DNA from: Buchananella hordeovulneris
GTDB taxonomy: Bacteria > Actinomycetota > Actinomycetes > Actinomycetales > Actinomycetaceae
Direction: 5' to 3'
DNA: 64,000 nucleotides
NCBI RefSeq assembly: GCF_001907235.1
Contig: NZ_MQVS01000009.1
Coordinates: 1 to 64,000 of the forward strand
A program made the position numbers and the translations under genes. Shown piece after piece: positions 53,856 through 63,436 of the stretch (position 1 is the first letter of the stretch; each line of letters starts with the position of its first letter). Below the pieces are notes generated by a model. It was given only the letters and a program-made list of their open reading frames with translations, was not told the origin of the DNA and did not search any database.

Positions 53856-54530
53856 CTACTCGACCGGTTCTTCCGGGGCAGGCTGCTCCGCTGGTGCCTC
53901 CGCGGTCGGGGTCGCGTGCGGGGGTGCCGGCGGCAGGGTGGCCTTCGCCAGTTTCTCTGCCGGTTTGCAGTTGGGCAGCGACTTGAGTTTGGCGTCGGCC
54001 GGAATGGCCTCGACGGCGCTCTGCTCCACCATGGAGGTGATGTTCTTCCCCAGCACGAGGTCGACGATGGTGCCGGTCCGCGCGTCGACGTTGATGACCG
54101 GGTCTTTAAAGAGGCGGGCCAGGGTGTAGGCGTGCGGCACGCCCTCAACGCCTGAGGTGATCAGCACGCTGCCGGAGTACTCGCCGTCGAAGTCGCCGGT
54201 GTCGTTCTTGATGCCGCGTTCGGTGAAGTTCTCGCCCAACAGGCGGGCCAGTCCAGACAGCTCGGAGCCGTTGAAGATCCGCACATCTAGTTCCGGGTAG
54301 GGCACGCCGACGGCGTCGGGTGGGGCACAGGGCACGATCCCGGAACCGTGTTTTTCTTCGCTGCCCGTGAATTCGCGCTGGAACGGGCCGCCGATGGTGC
54401 CGGAGGCAACCGCGATCGACAACAGGCCGGAGACGGCCAGGCCAGCCAGCAGGCTGCCAAAAATGACAGTTTGGCGTTGCTGTAGCCGCCGCTTGCGGCG
54501 GGTGCGCGGGTCAGTCGGGTCGAGTTTCAC
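53856..54530 (-). CDS. LytR_C domain membrane protein
   Basis: The 224-residue protein has a basic N terminus (RRKRRLQQRQ), one membrane helix (about 23-43) and an outside LytR_C domain, with DVRIFNGSELSGLARLLGENFTERGI and VLITSGVEGVPHAYTLARLF. The C-terminal tail is Ala/Pro/Glu-rich. LytR_C domains accompany cell-wall polymer ligases, but this protein has no ligase domain. Confidence 0.8.
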   Translation of the reverse strand: MKLDPTDPRTRRKRRLQQRQTVIFGSLLAGLAVSGLLSIAVASGTIGGPFQREFTGSEEKHGSGIVPCAPPDAVGVPYPELDVRIFNGSELSGLARLLGENFTERGIKNDTGDFDGEYSGSVLITSGVEGVPHAYTLARLFKDPVINVDARTGTIVDLVLGKNITSMVEQSAVEAIPADAKLKSLPNCKPAEKLAKATLPPAPPHATPTAEAPAEQPAPEEPVE

Positions 54531-54720
54531 GCTACGAACCTAGCCCAAAGTTCGCCGGTGTGCGGGATGCTGCGGGGCTGGCGTGCGGTCAGGATGCCCA
54601 TCTCCGGTCTCGATGTGCGGGAAGTCACAGTTGTCGGGGGGATTGCGGGCATTTGGCGGCAGTTCCTGGCTCTCGCGGTAAATTTGTCAGACATCGGGGC
54701 AGTCTGAGGGTCAGCTGTGG

Positions 54721-54749
54721 TTGAAAGTGCGCTATGGCACAAATATAGT
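54721..54749 (+). promoter_or_regulatory. Sigma70 promoter of the sialidase gene
   Basis: TTGAAA (54721-54726) and TATAGT (54744-54749) are spaced by 17 bp, close to the consensus, 45 bp before the ATG. This suggests strong expression. Confidence 0.75.
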
Positions 54750-54793
54750 CCCCTCGCACGGGCATCGTGGCCCGCGAAAGAAAGGTGCATCCC

Positions 54794-57700
54794 ATGAGTC
54801 GATCCCGCCCTAGGCGGTGGCGAGCTGTAGCCACTGGTGCTGCGCTCGCCGTCGTCTTGTCTCCCCTCATGTTGCCTGCGCATACGGCGTATGCGGCCGG
54901 CAACACCGTGCCGCTGCCCGACGGGCAGCTGCAGTCATTCGACGCCACCCCGAAGGGGGAGGCAGAGCCGGTCGACCCGACCCTAGACACCAACAAGGTG
55001 CTGCTGGCCCGCGCCGGGCAGCACAACTTCCGCTGCCACCGCATCCCCGCCCTCGGCGTAAACAACAAGGGTGAAGTTGTCGCCCAGTGGGATGGGCGGC
55101 CGGAAGGCTGTGGTGACGCACCCCTACCCAACCACATCATCCAGCGGGTCTCGAAGGACAACGGAGCCACCTTCGAAGGGGTGACGACGGTGGCTGCCGG
55201 CAATCCCGGACCGGCACGTTACGGCTACTCCGACCCCTCCATCGTGATCGACCGGCGCAACGGTCACATGTTCAGCTTCTTCGTGAAGTCCTACGACCAG
55301 GGCATCGGCGGCTCTCGCCCCGGCACCGACGAGAACGACCGCAACGTGCTGCACGCCGTCTACGTCAAGTCGACCGACGGCGGCGCCAGCTGGAGTCAGC
55401 CGACCTTCGTCACCCGCGAGATCACCCGGGGGAAGGAAGCAGAGTGGCGGGGCCGCTTTGCCACCTCGGGCAACGGCATCCAGCTGCAGCACGGTGACCA
55501 CGCCGGGCGGCTCCTGCAGCCGTACTCGGTCTGGGACATCCACGGCAACAAGATCGCCGTTACCCTCTTCTCCGACGACATGGGCGCCACCTGGCAGCGC
55601 GGTGAGCCGCTCGGCACCAACTTTGACGAAAACAAGCTGGTGGAGCTGCACGACGGGCGCGTCATGATCAACTCGCGCCAGACCGCGCGCGAAGGCGACC
55701 GTTACGTCGCCATCTCCGAGGACGGCGGACGCACCTTCGGGGACTTCCGCCGGGACCGCACCCTGGTGGACCCCGCCAACAACGCCTCCATCATTCGGGC
55801 CTTCCCGAACGCTGACCCGAGCGACCCCAAGGCCAAGGTGCTGCTGTTCTCCAACGCCGCGCACCCCACCTCGCGTGTTAACGGCACCATCAAGATGAGC
55901 TGCGACAACGGCGAGACCTGGACGGCGGCCAAGCAGTTCAAGGCCGGGGCGATGGCCTACTCCGACATGGCGGTGCTGGCCGACGGCAACATCGGCATCC
56001 TGTACGAGGCTGAGAACAACGACATCTACTTCTCCAAGTTCAACCTGTCGTGGCTGGGGGGCTCCTGCGCCTCGGCCGCGCCGCAGGCGGACAACGTCAC
56101 GGTGCACCGCAGCGAGCCTGCCACCGTCAACGTGACGGTCACCAACCCGGGCCCGGCCCCGCTGGAGAACGCCACGGTGCAGCTCGGTGGGGTCTACGGC
56201 TGGACCTTCGGGGACGCCGTGACCGTGCCGACCGTGCCGGTCGGGGGCAGCCAGACCGTCCAGGTCACCGTCACCCCGAGCCGCTACGCCGACCCCGGCG
56301 CCGTGCCCGGCAAGGTGCTGTTGACCGCCGAGGGCAGCACCAGCGAGCGGCCCATCACCTTCAACCTGCAACTGCGCGAAGGCGAATTCCCGAACGTGGC
56401 CCTGCCGCACACGGACCTGAGCGTCGCGGCCTTCACGTCGCAGCACGACACGGGCAGCAACGCCGCCACCAAGGCCATCGATGGCAACCCGCGCACCGCC
56501 TGGCACACCAGCTGGAACGGCAGCCACCCGCTGCCCCACTCCATCACCATTGACGCCGGGGCCGAGCACGCGCTCACCAGCGTCTCGGTGCTGCCGCGCC
56601 AAGACAACTCGGACAACGGCACGATCCGGAACTTCGAGGTGTGGACCGGCACCACCACCGAGAACCTGCGCAAGGTGGCCGACGGCCAGTGGGACAACTC
56701 CAAGGCGCCCAAGATCGTCGAGCTGGACGGTTCTCCGGTGCGCTACGTCAAGGTGGTGGGGACGTCGTCCTTCGGCACCACCGAGAACGCCTGGGTCTCG
56801 ATCGCTGAGGTGAGCCTGCGCAAGAGCGGCACCCAGGCGCAGGGACACCTGGAAGTGGTGGACAACGGCCTGCACTCGGTGGTGCGTGCCGACGCCAACG
56901 CCGACGCGTTCAACACCTACGCGGAAGGCGACAAGCTGCGGTGGACCTTCACCGTCCGCAACCGGTCCGACCGGGCAGTGACCGTCTTCCCGCGCCAGGG
57001 TGACTTCGCCAACCTGCTGCCGCCGAGCTCCCCGAACTGCCGGTGGCGGGACCTGAAGGCCGGGCAGCACTACACCTGCCTCACCTCCAACATCAACAAC
57101 ACCCCGTTCCACACGGTGACCGCGGAGGACCGCCAGCGCGGCTACTTCGAGCCCGTCACCCAGTGGGATGCGACCGCGGACCAGAACGGCGCGTCGGTGC
57201 TGTCCTCCACCGAGGTCACCGGTAGCCGCTTGTGGCTCAACCCGTTCACTGCCGAGCTCGACGAGGCCCGCTTCACCCCCAAGGACGCCTACGCGGCGGG
57301 CGAGCAGATCGTCGTGCCGGTGCGCGTGCAGCTGCGGTCGGCCGCCGACGTGCAGTACAAGGTGGAGGCGCTAAACGGTGGGGGCCTGGAGACCTTCACC
57401 GGCAACTACTCCAACCAGCAGCGCACCCAGTGTGGCTGGGAGCGAGTGCGGGGCAACGACGGCTACACCTGCTACCCGACCTACACCGTGACCCCCGAGG
57501 CCCTGGCCGCCGGGCAGGTGACGCTCAACATGCAGTGGCGGGGCACGTCGCTGACCGAGGGCAAGGGCGTTAACTCCGAGTTCACGCAGCAGATCACCCT
57601 GCCGCTGCCGTCCGCCAACGTGCCGGACCCGGAGCCGGAGCCGCCGACCCCGCAGGTGGTCACCCCGTTGGCTCCTGCTTTCTCGGACGCCGCAGGCTCG

Positions 57701-59533
57701 CAGCGGGACTTCGTGCACCTGCCTGAAGTGCCCGGGGTGCAGTACCTGCTCGACGACGTCGTCAAGACCGCCGGGAGCTACCCAGCTGCCGCTGGGGAAC
57801 GGGTGGTAACCGCCCGGGCCGCCGACGGCTACCAGCTGGCCGCTGATGCGACCACCGAGTGGCGGTGGACGTTCGTGGCCGACGCCTGCCAGGCGACCAC
57901 CATTGATGGCGCCAAGGGCGAGCGCCTCGGCGGCCAGTGGGCCGCGTACGCGGCCGACACCGAGTCGGTGGGCGGCGTCGGTGGCGAGCAGAATGGGGCG
58001 TTCACCAACGTGGTGGATGGTGACCCTGCCACCTACTGGCACACCCCGTGGCGGAAGAACGACGGTGTGAGCGACCAGGACATGACCTTCCCGCACTGGG
58101 TGGCGATTGATCTGGGGCAGACCGGCAACCTGGGGGCCATCAAGTTCACGCACCGCGTGAAGGACTCCGCCTCGCCGACTGGTTACGCCGGCCAGCCGCA
58201 AAACGTGGAGGTCATGTACTCGGAGAACGGCCGGGACTTCCGCAGTGCCGGATGTGCGGTGCTCCCCGATCTGACCGCCGCGGACGATCCGACCGCGACC
58301 GTCGTGCTGCCGGCGGGCGTGCAGGCCCAGCACGTGTGGTTGAACATTGACTCGGCCTACAACTCGGACAAGTTCACCCTCATCAACGAGCTGGAGTTCT
58401 TCGCCCCGGCCGCTCCGTCCACGGAGCCGACGGAGCAGCCGACTGAGCAGCCAACCGAGCAGCCGACTGAGCAGCCGACGGAGCAGCCGACCGAAGAGCC
58501 CACGGAGCAGCCGACGGAAGAGCCGACGGAAGAGCCGACGGAAGAGCCGACCGAGCAGCCCACGGAGCAGCCGACCGAGCAGCCGACTGAGCAGCCGACC
58601 GAAGAGCCGACTGAGCAGCCCCAGGAGCCGTCGTCCGAGCGGGTGTTTGGACGCAACCGGGTCCTGACTGCCTTGGAGGCATTCAAGGCAGGCGACTACA
58701 CCTCGGGCAAGGCGGTCTTGGCCAACGCCAACACGTTCGCCGACGCCCTGGCGGCTGGTCCGCTGGCGGCCGCGCTCGACGCCCCGGTGGTGCTGACCAG
58801 CGGCAAGACCCTGGAACCAGCGGTGCTGCAGGCCTTGCGGGAAGGCAAGATCACCGAGGTGTTCGTGACCGGCTCGGAGGGATCGATCTCGGCGCAGGTC
58901 GTGAGCGAGCTGGAAAAGGCGGGGATGAAGGTCGAGCGCCTGGGTGGTGACAACCGCTTCGACACGGCGTTGGTCATCGCGGCGCGTACCGCGCAGGTCA
59001 AGCCGCCCACCACCATCTTCATCGTTGACGGGACGAACTACGCCGACGGTCTCGCGGCCGGGTCGGTAGCCGAGTACGCCAACGCGGTTATGGTGCTGTC
59101 CAACGGTAACAAGCTGCCGCGCGCCACCGAGCTGTACCTGCGGCAGCACCCGCAAGCCAAGGTCGTTGCCGTCGGTGGTAACGCCGGGCGGGCCGCCACC
59201 GCCGCGGGCTGGGTTTCGGGTATCAACCTGAAGATCATCGCCGGGGAGAACCGCTACGCCACCAACGCCCGGTTGGCCCGCGAGTACGCCGCCGATGTCA
59301 AGTACATCGTGGTGGCCTCGGGGGAGAACTTCCCGGACGCGCTGGCAGGAGCCGCGCTGGCCGCCCAGAAGCACGGTGTCCTGGTGCTCAGCCCGCGTGG
59401 CCACCTCTCGCCGGTGATCGAAACATTGCTGGAATCGCTGCGTCCGCACACCGCTGTCCTCCTTGGGGGACCGCAGGTGGTAAGCCCCGCAGTCGAGAAG
59501 GCCGTGGGAGAGATCATGAACGCCAAGCCGTGA
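54794..59533 (+). CDS. nanH: Secreted multidomain sialidase with cell-wall-binding repeats
   Basis: The 1579-residue protein has a signal peptide (about 1-35, ending AHTAYAAG). The GH33 sialidase domain (about 65-425) has the RIP motif FRCHRIPAL (Arg83) and Asp boxes SKDNGATFEG, STDGGASWSQ, SDDMGATWQ and SEDGGRTFG. A NEW3-like domain (about 435-535) and a discoidin/F5-8 carbohydrate-binding domain (about 545-685) follow, then a beta-rich region. A second discoidin-like domain (about 1060-1200) precedes a TEQP/TEEP repeat linker (about 1208-1280) and three cell-wall-binding type 2 repeats (RVFGRNR, RLGGDNRFDTA, IAGENRYATN) to the end. There is no LPXTG. It releases sialic acid from host glycans at the cell surface. 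The ATG at 54794 follows AAAGG; an in-frame start at 54767 is less likely. Confidence 0.95.
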   Translation: MSRSRPRRWRAVATGAALAVVLSPLMLPAHTAYAAGNTVPLPDGQLQSFDATPKGEAEPVDPTLDTNKVLLARAGQHNFRCHRIPALGVNNKGEVVAQWDGRPEGCGDAPLPNHIIQRVSKDNGATFEGVTTVAAGNPGPARYGYSDPSIVIDRRNGHMFSFFVKSYDQGIGGSRPGTDENDRNVLHAVYVKSTDGGASWSQPTFVTREITRGKEAEWRGRFATSGNGIQLQHGDHAGRLLQPYSVWDIHGNKIAVTLFSDDMGATWQRGEPLGTNFDENKLVELHDGRVMINSRQTAREGDRYVAISEDGGRTFGDFRRDRTLVDPANNASIIRAFPNADPSDPKAKVLLFSNAAHPTSRVNGTIKMSCDNGETWTAAKQFKAGAMAYSDMAVLADGNIGILYEAENNDIYFSKFNLSWLGGSCASAAPQADNVTVHRSEPATVNVTVTNPGPAPLENATVQLGGVYGWTFGDAVTVPTVPVGGSQTVQVTVTPSRYADPGAVPGKVLLTAEGSTSERPITFNLQLREGEFPNVALPHTDLSVAAFTSQHDTGSNAATKAIDGNPRTAWHTSWNGSHPLPHSITIDAGAEHALTSVSVLPRQDNSDNGTIRNFEVWTGTTTENLRKVADGQWDNSKAPKIVELDGSPVRYVKVVGTSSFGTTENAWVSIAEVSLRKSGTQAQGHLEVVDNGLHSVVRADANADAFNTYAEGDKLRWTFTVRNRSDRAVTVFPRQGDFANLLPPSSPNCRWRDLKAGQHYTCLTSNINNTPFHTVTAEDRQRGYFEPVTQWDATADQNGASVLSSTEVTGSRLWLNPFTAELDEARFTPKDAYAAGEQIVVPVRVQLRSAADVQYKVEALNGGGLETFTGNYSNQQRTQCGWERVRGNDGYTCYPTYTVTPEALAAGQVTLNMQWRGTSLTEGKGVNSEFTQQITLPLPSANVPDPEPEPPTPQVVTPLAPAFSDAAGSQRDFVHLPEVPGVQYLLDDVVKTAGSYPAAAGERVVTARAADGYQLAADATTEWRWTFVADACQATTIDGAKGERLGGQWAAYAADTESVGGVGGEQNGAFTNVVDGDPATYWHTPWRKNDGVSDQDMTFPHWVAIDLGQTGNLGAIKFTHRVKDSASPTGYAGQPQNVEVMYSENGRDFRSAGCAVLPDLTAADDPTATVVLPAGVQAQHVWLNIDSAYNSDKFTLINELEFFAPAAPSTEPTEQPTEQPTEQPTEQPTEQPTEEPTEQPTEEPTEEPTEEPTEQPTEQPTEQPTEQPTEEPTEQPQEPSSERVFGRNRVLTALEAFKAGDYTSGKAVLANANTFADALAAGPLAAALDAPVVLTSGKTLEPAVLQALREGKITEVFVTGSEGSISAQVVSELEKAGMKVERLGGDNRFDTALVIAARTAQVKPPTTIFIVDGTNYADGLAAGSVAEYANAVMVLSNGNKLPRATELYLRQHPQAKVVAVGGNAGRAATAAGWVSGINLKIIAGENRYATNARLAREYAADVKYIVVASGENFPDALAGAALAAQKHGVLVLSPRGHLSPVIETLLESLRPHTAVLLGGPQVVSPAVEKAVGEIMNAKP

Positions 59534-59570
59534 CGAGTGCCGAGTGCACTAGCCGGTAGACGTTAACCAC

Positions 59571-59609
59571 CTGAGGGGGTGGGGCGAGATACTCGCCCCA
59601 CCCCCTCAG
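59571..59609 (+). terminator. Terminator of the sialidase gene
   Basis: CTGAGGGGGTGGGGCGAG and CTCGCCCCACCCCCTCAG form a perfect 18-bp stem with an ATA loop. Confidence 0.88.
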
Positions 59610-59683
59610 CTGTCGCGCTCATAGAGGTGACTGCGCCGCCTGGGCGGGAGGGTTTCACCCCGGTTTTACTGCGTCGCCTTGCC

Positions 59684-59898
59684 CGTGTGGCACCGCCTTG
59701 CCCTTAATGCACCATCATGTTCTTAACGCACCATCATGTTCTTAAGGCGGCATTTCGTCCGCCGTTTTGCGTGACCATCATGTCCTTTACGCACCATCAT
59801 GTTCTTAATGCACCATCATGTCCTTAATTCAGTGTTTTAAGAGCATGATGGTGACACAAGGGCATGATGGTGCATTAAGGGCATGATGGTGGGGCCGT
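59684..59898. repeat. Mirrored 19-bp repeat element, copy B
   Basis: Six direct 19-bp units (for example CTTAATGCACCATCATGTC at 59804-59822) occur, with a 25-bp GGCGG/CCGCC hairpin insert after the third. The hinge CTTAATTCAGTGTTTTAAG (59823-59841) and three inverse units (for example GGCATGATGGTGCATTAAG at 59861) follow. Unit length, number of direct units and hinge match copy A. It lies downstream of the sialidase terminator in a gene-free stretch (59610-60314). Confidence 0.85.
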
Positions 59899-60081
59899 GA
59901 GGGGTCTTGTTGGTGGTGACTGTGGCCGTTATGTCAGACAGAGACCGTCATGCTCGGTTGGGTGCCCGTGTGCTAGGGCTGATGCCCTGGTTGGACTGAC
60001 CGTTTTGCACTAGGTCGACCATTATGGCCAAACGTTGACCGCACAGCGTTTTGTGTTTGGTTTTTGGGGTTGTCCTTTGGC

Positions 60082-60222
60082 GCAACGGTCTGCGCGAACG
60101 GGGTGGGGTGTCGTTGGGAGCCGCGCTCCTGCTGGGGTTGGAGGCAACGGTCTGCGGGAGCGGGGTGGGGTGTCGTTGGGAGCCGCGCCCCTGCTGGGGT
60201 TGGAGGCAATGGTTGACGCGAG
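60082..60222. repeat. Tandem 62-bp repeat, two copies plus a partial
   Basis: A unit starting GCAACGGTCTGCG and ending CTGGGGTTGGAG repeats at 60082-60143 and 60144-60205 with a few mismatches, then decays. Apart from this and the mirrored element, 59899-60314 holds nothing that I can assign. Confidence 0.8.
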
Positions 60223-60314
60223 CGGGCAGGGCAGGGCGACCAACTAAGGGACGGGGTGAATAGTGCAGCTGTTGTGCATCTCGGTTCGGTACCGCAGTCG
60301 GTTACCGCGCCTGG

Positions 60315-61742
60315 TCACAGCACGAGCGTTGCCAGCCAGCCGGCCGCCAGGAGCGGCAGGTTGAAGTGCAGGAAAGTGGGAATTACGGTGCCGCGCATGT
60401 GGTCGTGTTTCCCGTCGACATTCAGCCCGGCCGTTGGGCCGAGGGTGGAGTCGGAGGCGGGCGAGCCCGCGTCGCCCAGGGCCCCGGCCGTCCCGACGAG
60501 CGCCACCGTCGCCAGCGGGGAAAACCCTAGCTCGACGCAGAGGGGCACGTAGATGGCGACAATGATTGGCAGGGTAGAAAACGAAGATCCGATCCCCATC
60601 GTGACGATCAGCCCCACGACGAGCATGGACAGGGCGGCCAGCGCCCGGCTGTTGCCGAACGCGCTCACCGCTGTCTGGACGAGCGGTTCGATGTGGCCGG
60701 TGCGGTTCATGACTTCCGCGAAGCCCTGGGCCGCGATCATGATCAGGCCGATCATGGCCATCATCCGCATCCCGCCGGAGAACACCGCATCGGCCTCCGT
60801 CCAGCGCACCACCCCGGTGGCCACGAACAGCACCAGGCCGATCAGCGAGGAGATCAGCATCGGATTGGCCTGCGAGTTTTGCAGGGTCATGACGGTTTGC
60901 AGCACGAAACTGGCCAAGATCGCGGCCACCGACACCGCGATCTTGTAGCGCGACAGGCGCGGGGCAGGCGGCGCGGCGGGGGTAGACTCGGCCGCCCCGC
61001 TGGTCCCCTCGCCCTGTCTACTTGCGGTGTCGTTCGGCGCGCCGCCCGCCCTGGCCCCAGCTGCGCCGCGCGCGGCGACGACGGAGTAGTCCACGGGAGC
61101 CCGATAAGTCACGAAGACGGCCACCAACAGCCCGACCAGCATGCCTAGGGCAGGCAGCCCCATGGCGAGCAGCACGTTCACCCCGGAGACGTCCAGGCCT
61201 TGCCGACTGATTTGCCCCAGCAGGATGTCTTCCAGATAGATGCGCCCGAAACCGACCGGCAGGTACATGTAGGTGGTGACCAGACCGAAGGTCATGACGC
61301 ACGCCAGTAGCCGCCGATCCAGCTGCAGCTTGTCCATGACCGTCAGCAGCGGCGGAATGAGTAGGGGGATGAAAGCGATGTGCACCGGGATGAGGTTTTG
61401 GCTCATGATCGCCATGGCTAGGACCCCGCCGATCAGGCCCCAGCGCACCCAGCGTCCGGCGCTGGCCTGGGGCCCGCGCAGGTGCGACACCAGCCAGTGG
61501 GCGAGCAGGGCGGGCAGGCCGGAGTGGGCCACCGCCATCGCGAAGGCCCCGAGCAGGGCGTAAGAGAGGGCGAGTTTGGCCCCGTTGCCGAGGCCTTGTT
61601 CGAAGGCGACCAGCGTTTGGTCGAGCCCCAGCCCGGCCAGCAGTCCGCCGGTCATGGCGCCGACGAAAAGTGACAGGACGACGTTGACCCGCACCAGGGA
61701 CAACGCGAGCATCACCAGCACGGCCACGACCACCGCGTTCAT
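60315..61742 (-). CDS. NhaC/YuiF-type Na+/H+ antiporter family transporter
   Basis: The 475-residue membrane protein has about 11-12 helices. Typical segments are LSLFVGAMTGGLLAGLGLDQTL, VHIAFIPLLIPPLLTVM and the polar helix LVGTAGALGDAGSPASDSTLGPTAGLN near the C terminus. A hydrophilic Gly/Ser/Ala loop (about 225-265) separates the halves. Family members exchange Na+ and H+ or carry amino acids such as histidine (YuiF), so the substrate is uncertain. Confidence 0.78.
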   Translation of the reverse strand: MNAVVVAVLVMLALSLVRVNVVLSLFVGAMTGGLLAGLGLDQTLVAFEQGLGNGAKLALSYALLGAFAMAVAHSGLPALLAHWLVSHLRGPQASAGRWVRWGLIGGVLAMAIMSQNLIPVHIAFIPLLIPPLLTVMDKLQLDRRLLACVMTFGLVTTYMYLPVGFGRIYLEDILLGQISRQGLDVSGVNVLLAMGLPALGMLVGLLVAVFVTYRAPVDYSVVAARGAAGARAGGAPNDTASRQGEGTSGAAESTPAAPPAPRLSRYKIAVSVAAILASFVLQTVMTLQNSQANPMLISSLIGLVLFVATGVVRWTEADAVFSGGMRMMAMIGLIMIAAQGFAEVMNRTGHIEPLVQTAVSAFGNSRALAALSMLVVGLIVTMGIGSSFSTLPIIVAIYVPLCVELGFSPLATVALVGTAGALGDAGSPASDSTLGPTAGLNVDGKHDHMRGTVIPTFLHFNLPLLAAGWLATLVL

Positions 61743-61793
61743 GTTGGTCCTTTCCCGCTGCCGCAGCGTGTCGCTGCGTCCACGCGCGTCATG

Positions 61794-63434
61794 CTAACGG
61801 CGGGCGCGGGCGGAGGACAGACCGTGTTCAGTGGTCGAATGGGGGCGACTGCGGCGCGCCAGCTGCAAGGCGCTTGCCAGCCCGAGGGTTAGGAAAGCCA
61901 GGGTGACTCCGAGGGTGAGGGTGGCGGCCCGGGCGGTGGCGGAGGTCAGAGCGGCTACCCACTGGGGTCCGTCTGGCCCAAGCTCGCCGCGGGCAGCGGC
62001 CTCCCGCAGCTGCGGCAGTTCGATCCCGGCGGTGGTTTGCAGGTCGGCGGGGATGACGACGGCCGCCGCCGTTGTCACGCTGGTCGGCGGTGGCGGCACG
62101 TAGGTGGCGAGCCCCAGGGACAAGGTGGCGCCTGCGAGCACGGTGCCGAGCGCGGAGCCGATTTGCCGGACGGTGGATTGGGTGGCTGAGCCTTGCCCGG
62201 CGTTGGCGCTCGGCACGTCGACCAGGGTGGTGGAGGTGAGTTGGGCGGAGGCAAGGCCCAGGCCCAGGCCGTAGGCGGCGAGGAATGCGGGCAGCGTCCA
62301 CAGGGGGGCGGCGCGCAGGGTGAGGGCGAGCCCGGCCACCGCCCCCACCTCCAGGGCCAGGCCGCCGACCACCACCCGGGCTGCCCCCAGTCGGGCCGCC
62401 AGGTGACGAGCGAAGATGCCCGAGGCGAAGGCACCCCCGGCCATGGCCGCTACCGTCAGGCCGGTGGCCAGCGGGTCGAGACCGCGCACGGCCAGCAGGA
62501 AGAGGGGCAGAACAAAGACGAGAGCGAACTGGCCGACGGCCACCAGCGCGGCCGTGGCGTTGCCCCACGTGAAGGTTGGCAAGCGGAAAAGTGTCAGGTC
62601 GAGGATGACGGGGGCGCCCCGGCGGGTCTGACGGTGTTGCCGCACGAGGAATGCCGCGCCGGCGAGCGCGCTGCTGGCCAGTAGCAACGGGATGGGGGAG
62701 AGCGGTAGGTCCGCGAGTGCCCCGCGGGTCGAGGCGGCGGGGCGGGGGGTGAACCAGCCGAGGGTGGGGCCCTCGATCAGGCTGAAGATGAGGCTGGCCA
62801 CGGCCCACGCGGACAGGGCGAAACCAAGGTAGTCGAAGCCGACGGTGCGCGGGCCCCGCGTCTCGGGGGTCGTCAGGCGCACCCCGAGCAGCACGAGCGC
62901 GCCGAGCGGCACATTGACCCAAAAGATCAGGGGCCATCCCCAGGTGGCGGTGAGCCAGCCGCCCAACACTGGCCCGATGGCGGCCGCTCCGGCGGTGATG
63001 GCGCCCCAGATGCCGAAGGCGGCGGCGCGCTCGCGGCCGGTGAAGGTAGCGCTGAGGGTGGCTAGCGAGGAAGGCAACACCAGGGCCGCGCCGACGCCCT
63101 GCAGGCCGCGGGCGGCGATGAGGAGCCCGGCGGTGGGGGCGAGGGCGGCCAGGACAGAGGTCGCGGTGAAGATTGCCACGCCGAGGAGGAACAGGGCGCG
63201 TCGGCCCCAGTGGTCGGCCAGGCGGCCAGCTGTCAGAAGCAGGGCGGCGAAGACGACCGCGTATAGGGCGTTGACCCATTCGGCCTGGGGCAGGGTGAGG
63301 GAGAGGTCGCGCATGATGCTGGGCAGGGCGATGGCGACGATCGTGCCGTCCAGGATGATCATGCCGAGCCCCGCCGCGAGGAAGGTCAGGGACCACCAGC
63401 GGGCGGCGGGGCGCGAGGAGAAGGCAGGGGGCAT
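61794..63434 (-). CDS. DHA2-family drug efflux MFS transporter (14 helices)
   Basis: The 546-residue protein has LDGTIVAIALPSIMRDLSLTLPQAEWVNALYAVVFAALLLTAGRLADHWGRR (motifs D1 and A), RGLQGVGAALVLPSSLATL and AITAGAAAIGPVLGGWLTATWGWPLIFWVNVPLG (motif C), typical of EmrB/QacA exporters. The ATG at 63434 follows the DUF2871 stop by 2 bp. A longer in-frame ORF to 63869 is a shadow of DUF2871. The divergent TetR-type gene probably controls it. Confidence 0.9.
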   Translation of the reverse strand: MPPAFSSRPAARWWSLTFLAAGLGMIILDGTIVAIALPSIMRDLSLTLPQAEWVNALYAVVFAALLLTAGRLADHWGRRALFLLGVAIFTATSVLAALAPTAGLLIAARGLQGVGAALVLPSSLATLSATFTGRERAAAFGIWGAITAGAAAIGPVLGGWLTATWGWPLIFWVNVPLGALVLLGVRLTTPETRGPRTVGFDYLGFALSAWAVASLIFSLIEGPTLGWFTPRPAASTRGALADLPLSPIPLLLASSALAGAAFLVRQHRQTRRGAPVILDLTLFRLPTFTWGNATAALVAVGQFALVFVLPLFLLAVRGLDPLATGLTVAAMAGGAFASGIFARHLAARLGAARVVVGGLALEVGAVAGLALTLRAAPLWTLPAFLAAYGLGLGLASAQLTSTTLVDVPSANAGQGSATQSTVRQIGSALGTVLAGATLSLGLATYVPPPPTSVTTAAAVVIPADLQTTAGIELPQLREAAARGELGPDGPQWVAALTSATARAATLTLGVTLAFLTLGLASALQLARRSRPHSTTEHGLSSARARR

Positions 63435-63436
63435 GG

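Noticed and set aside
58347-58686. Ser/Arg- and Gly/Cys-Ser-rich ORFs opposite the sialidase linker
   Set aside because: They are other-frame translations of the TEQP/TEEP repeat.
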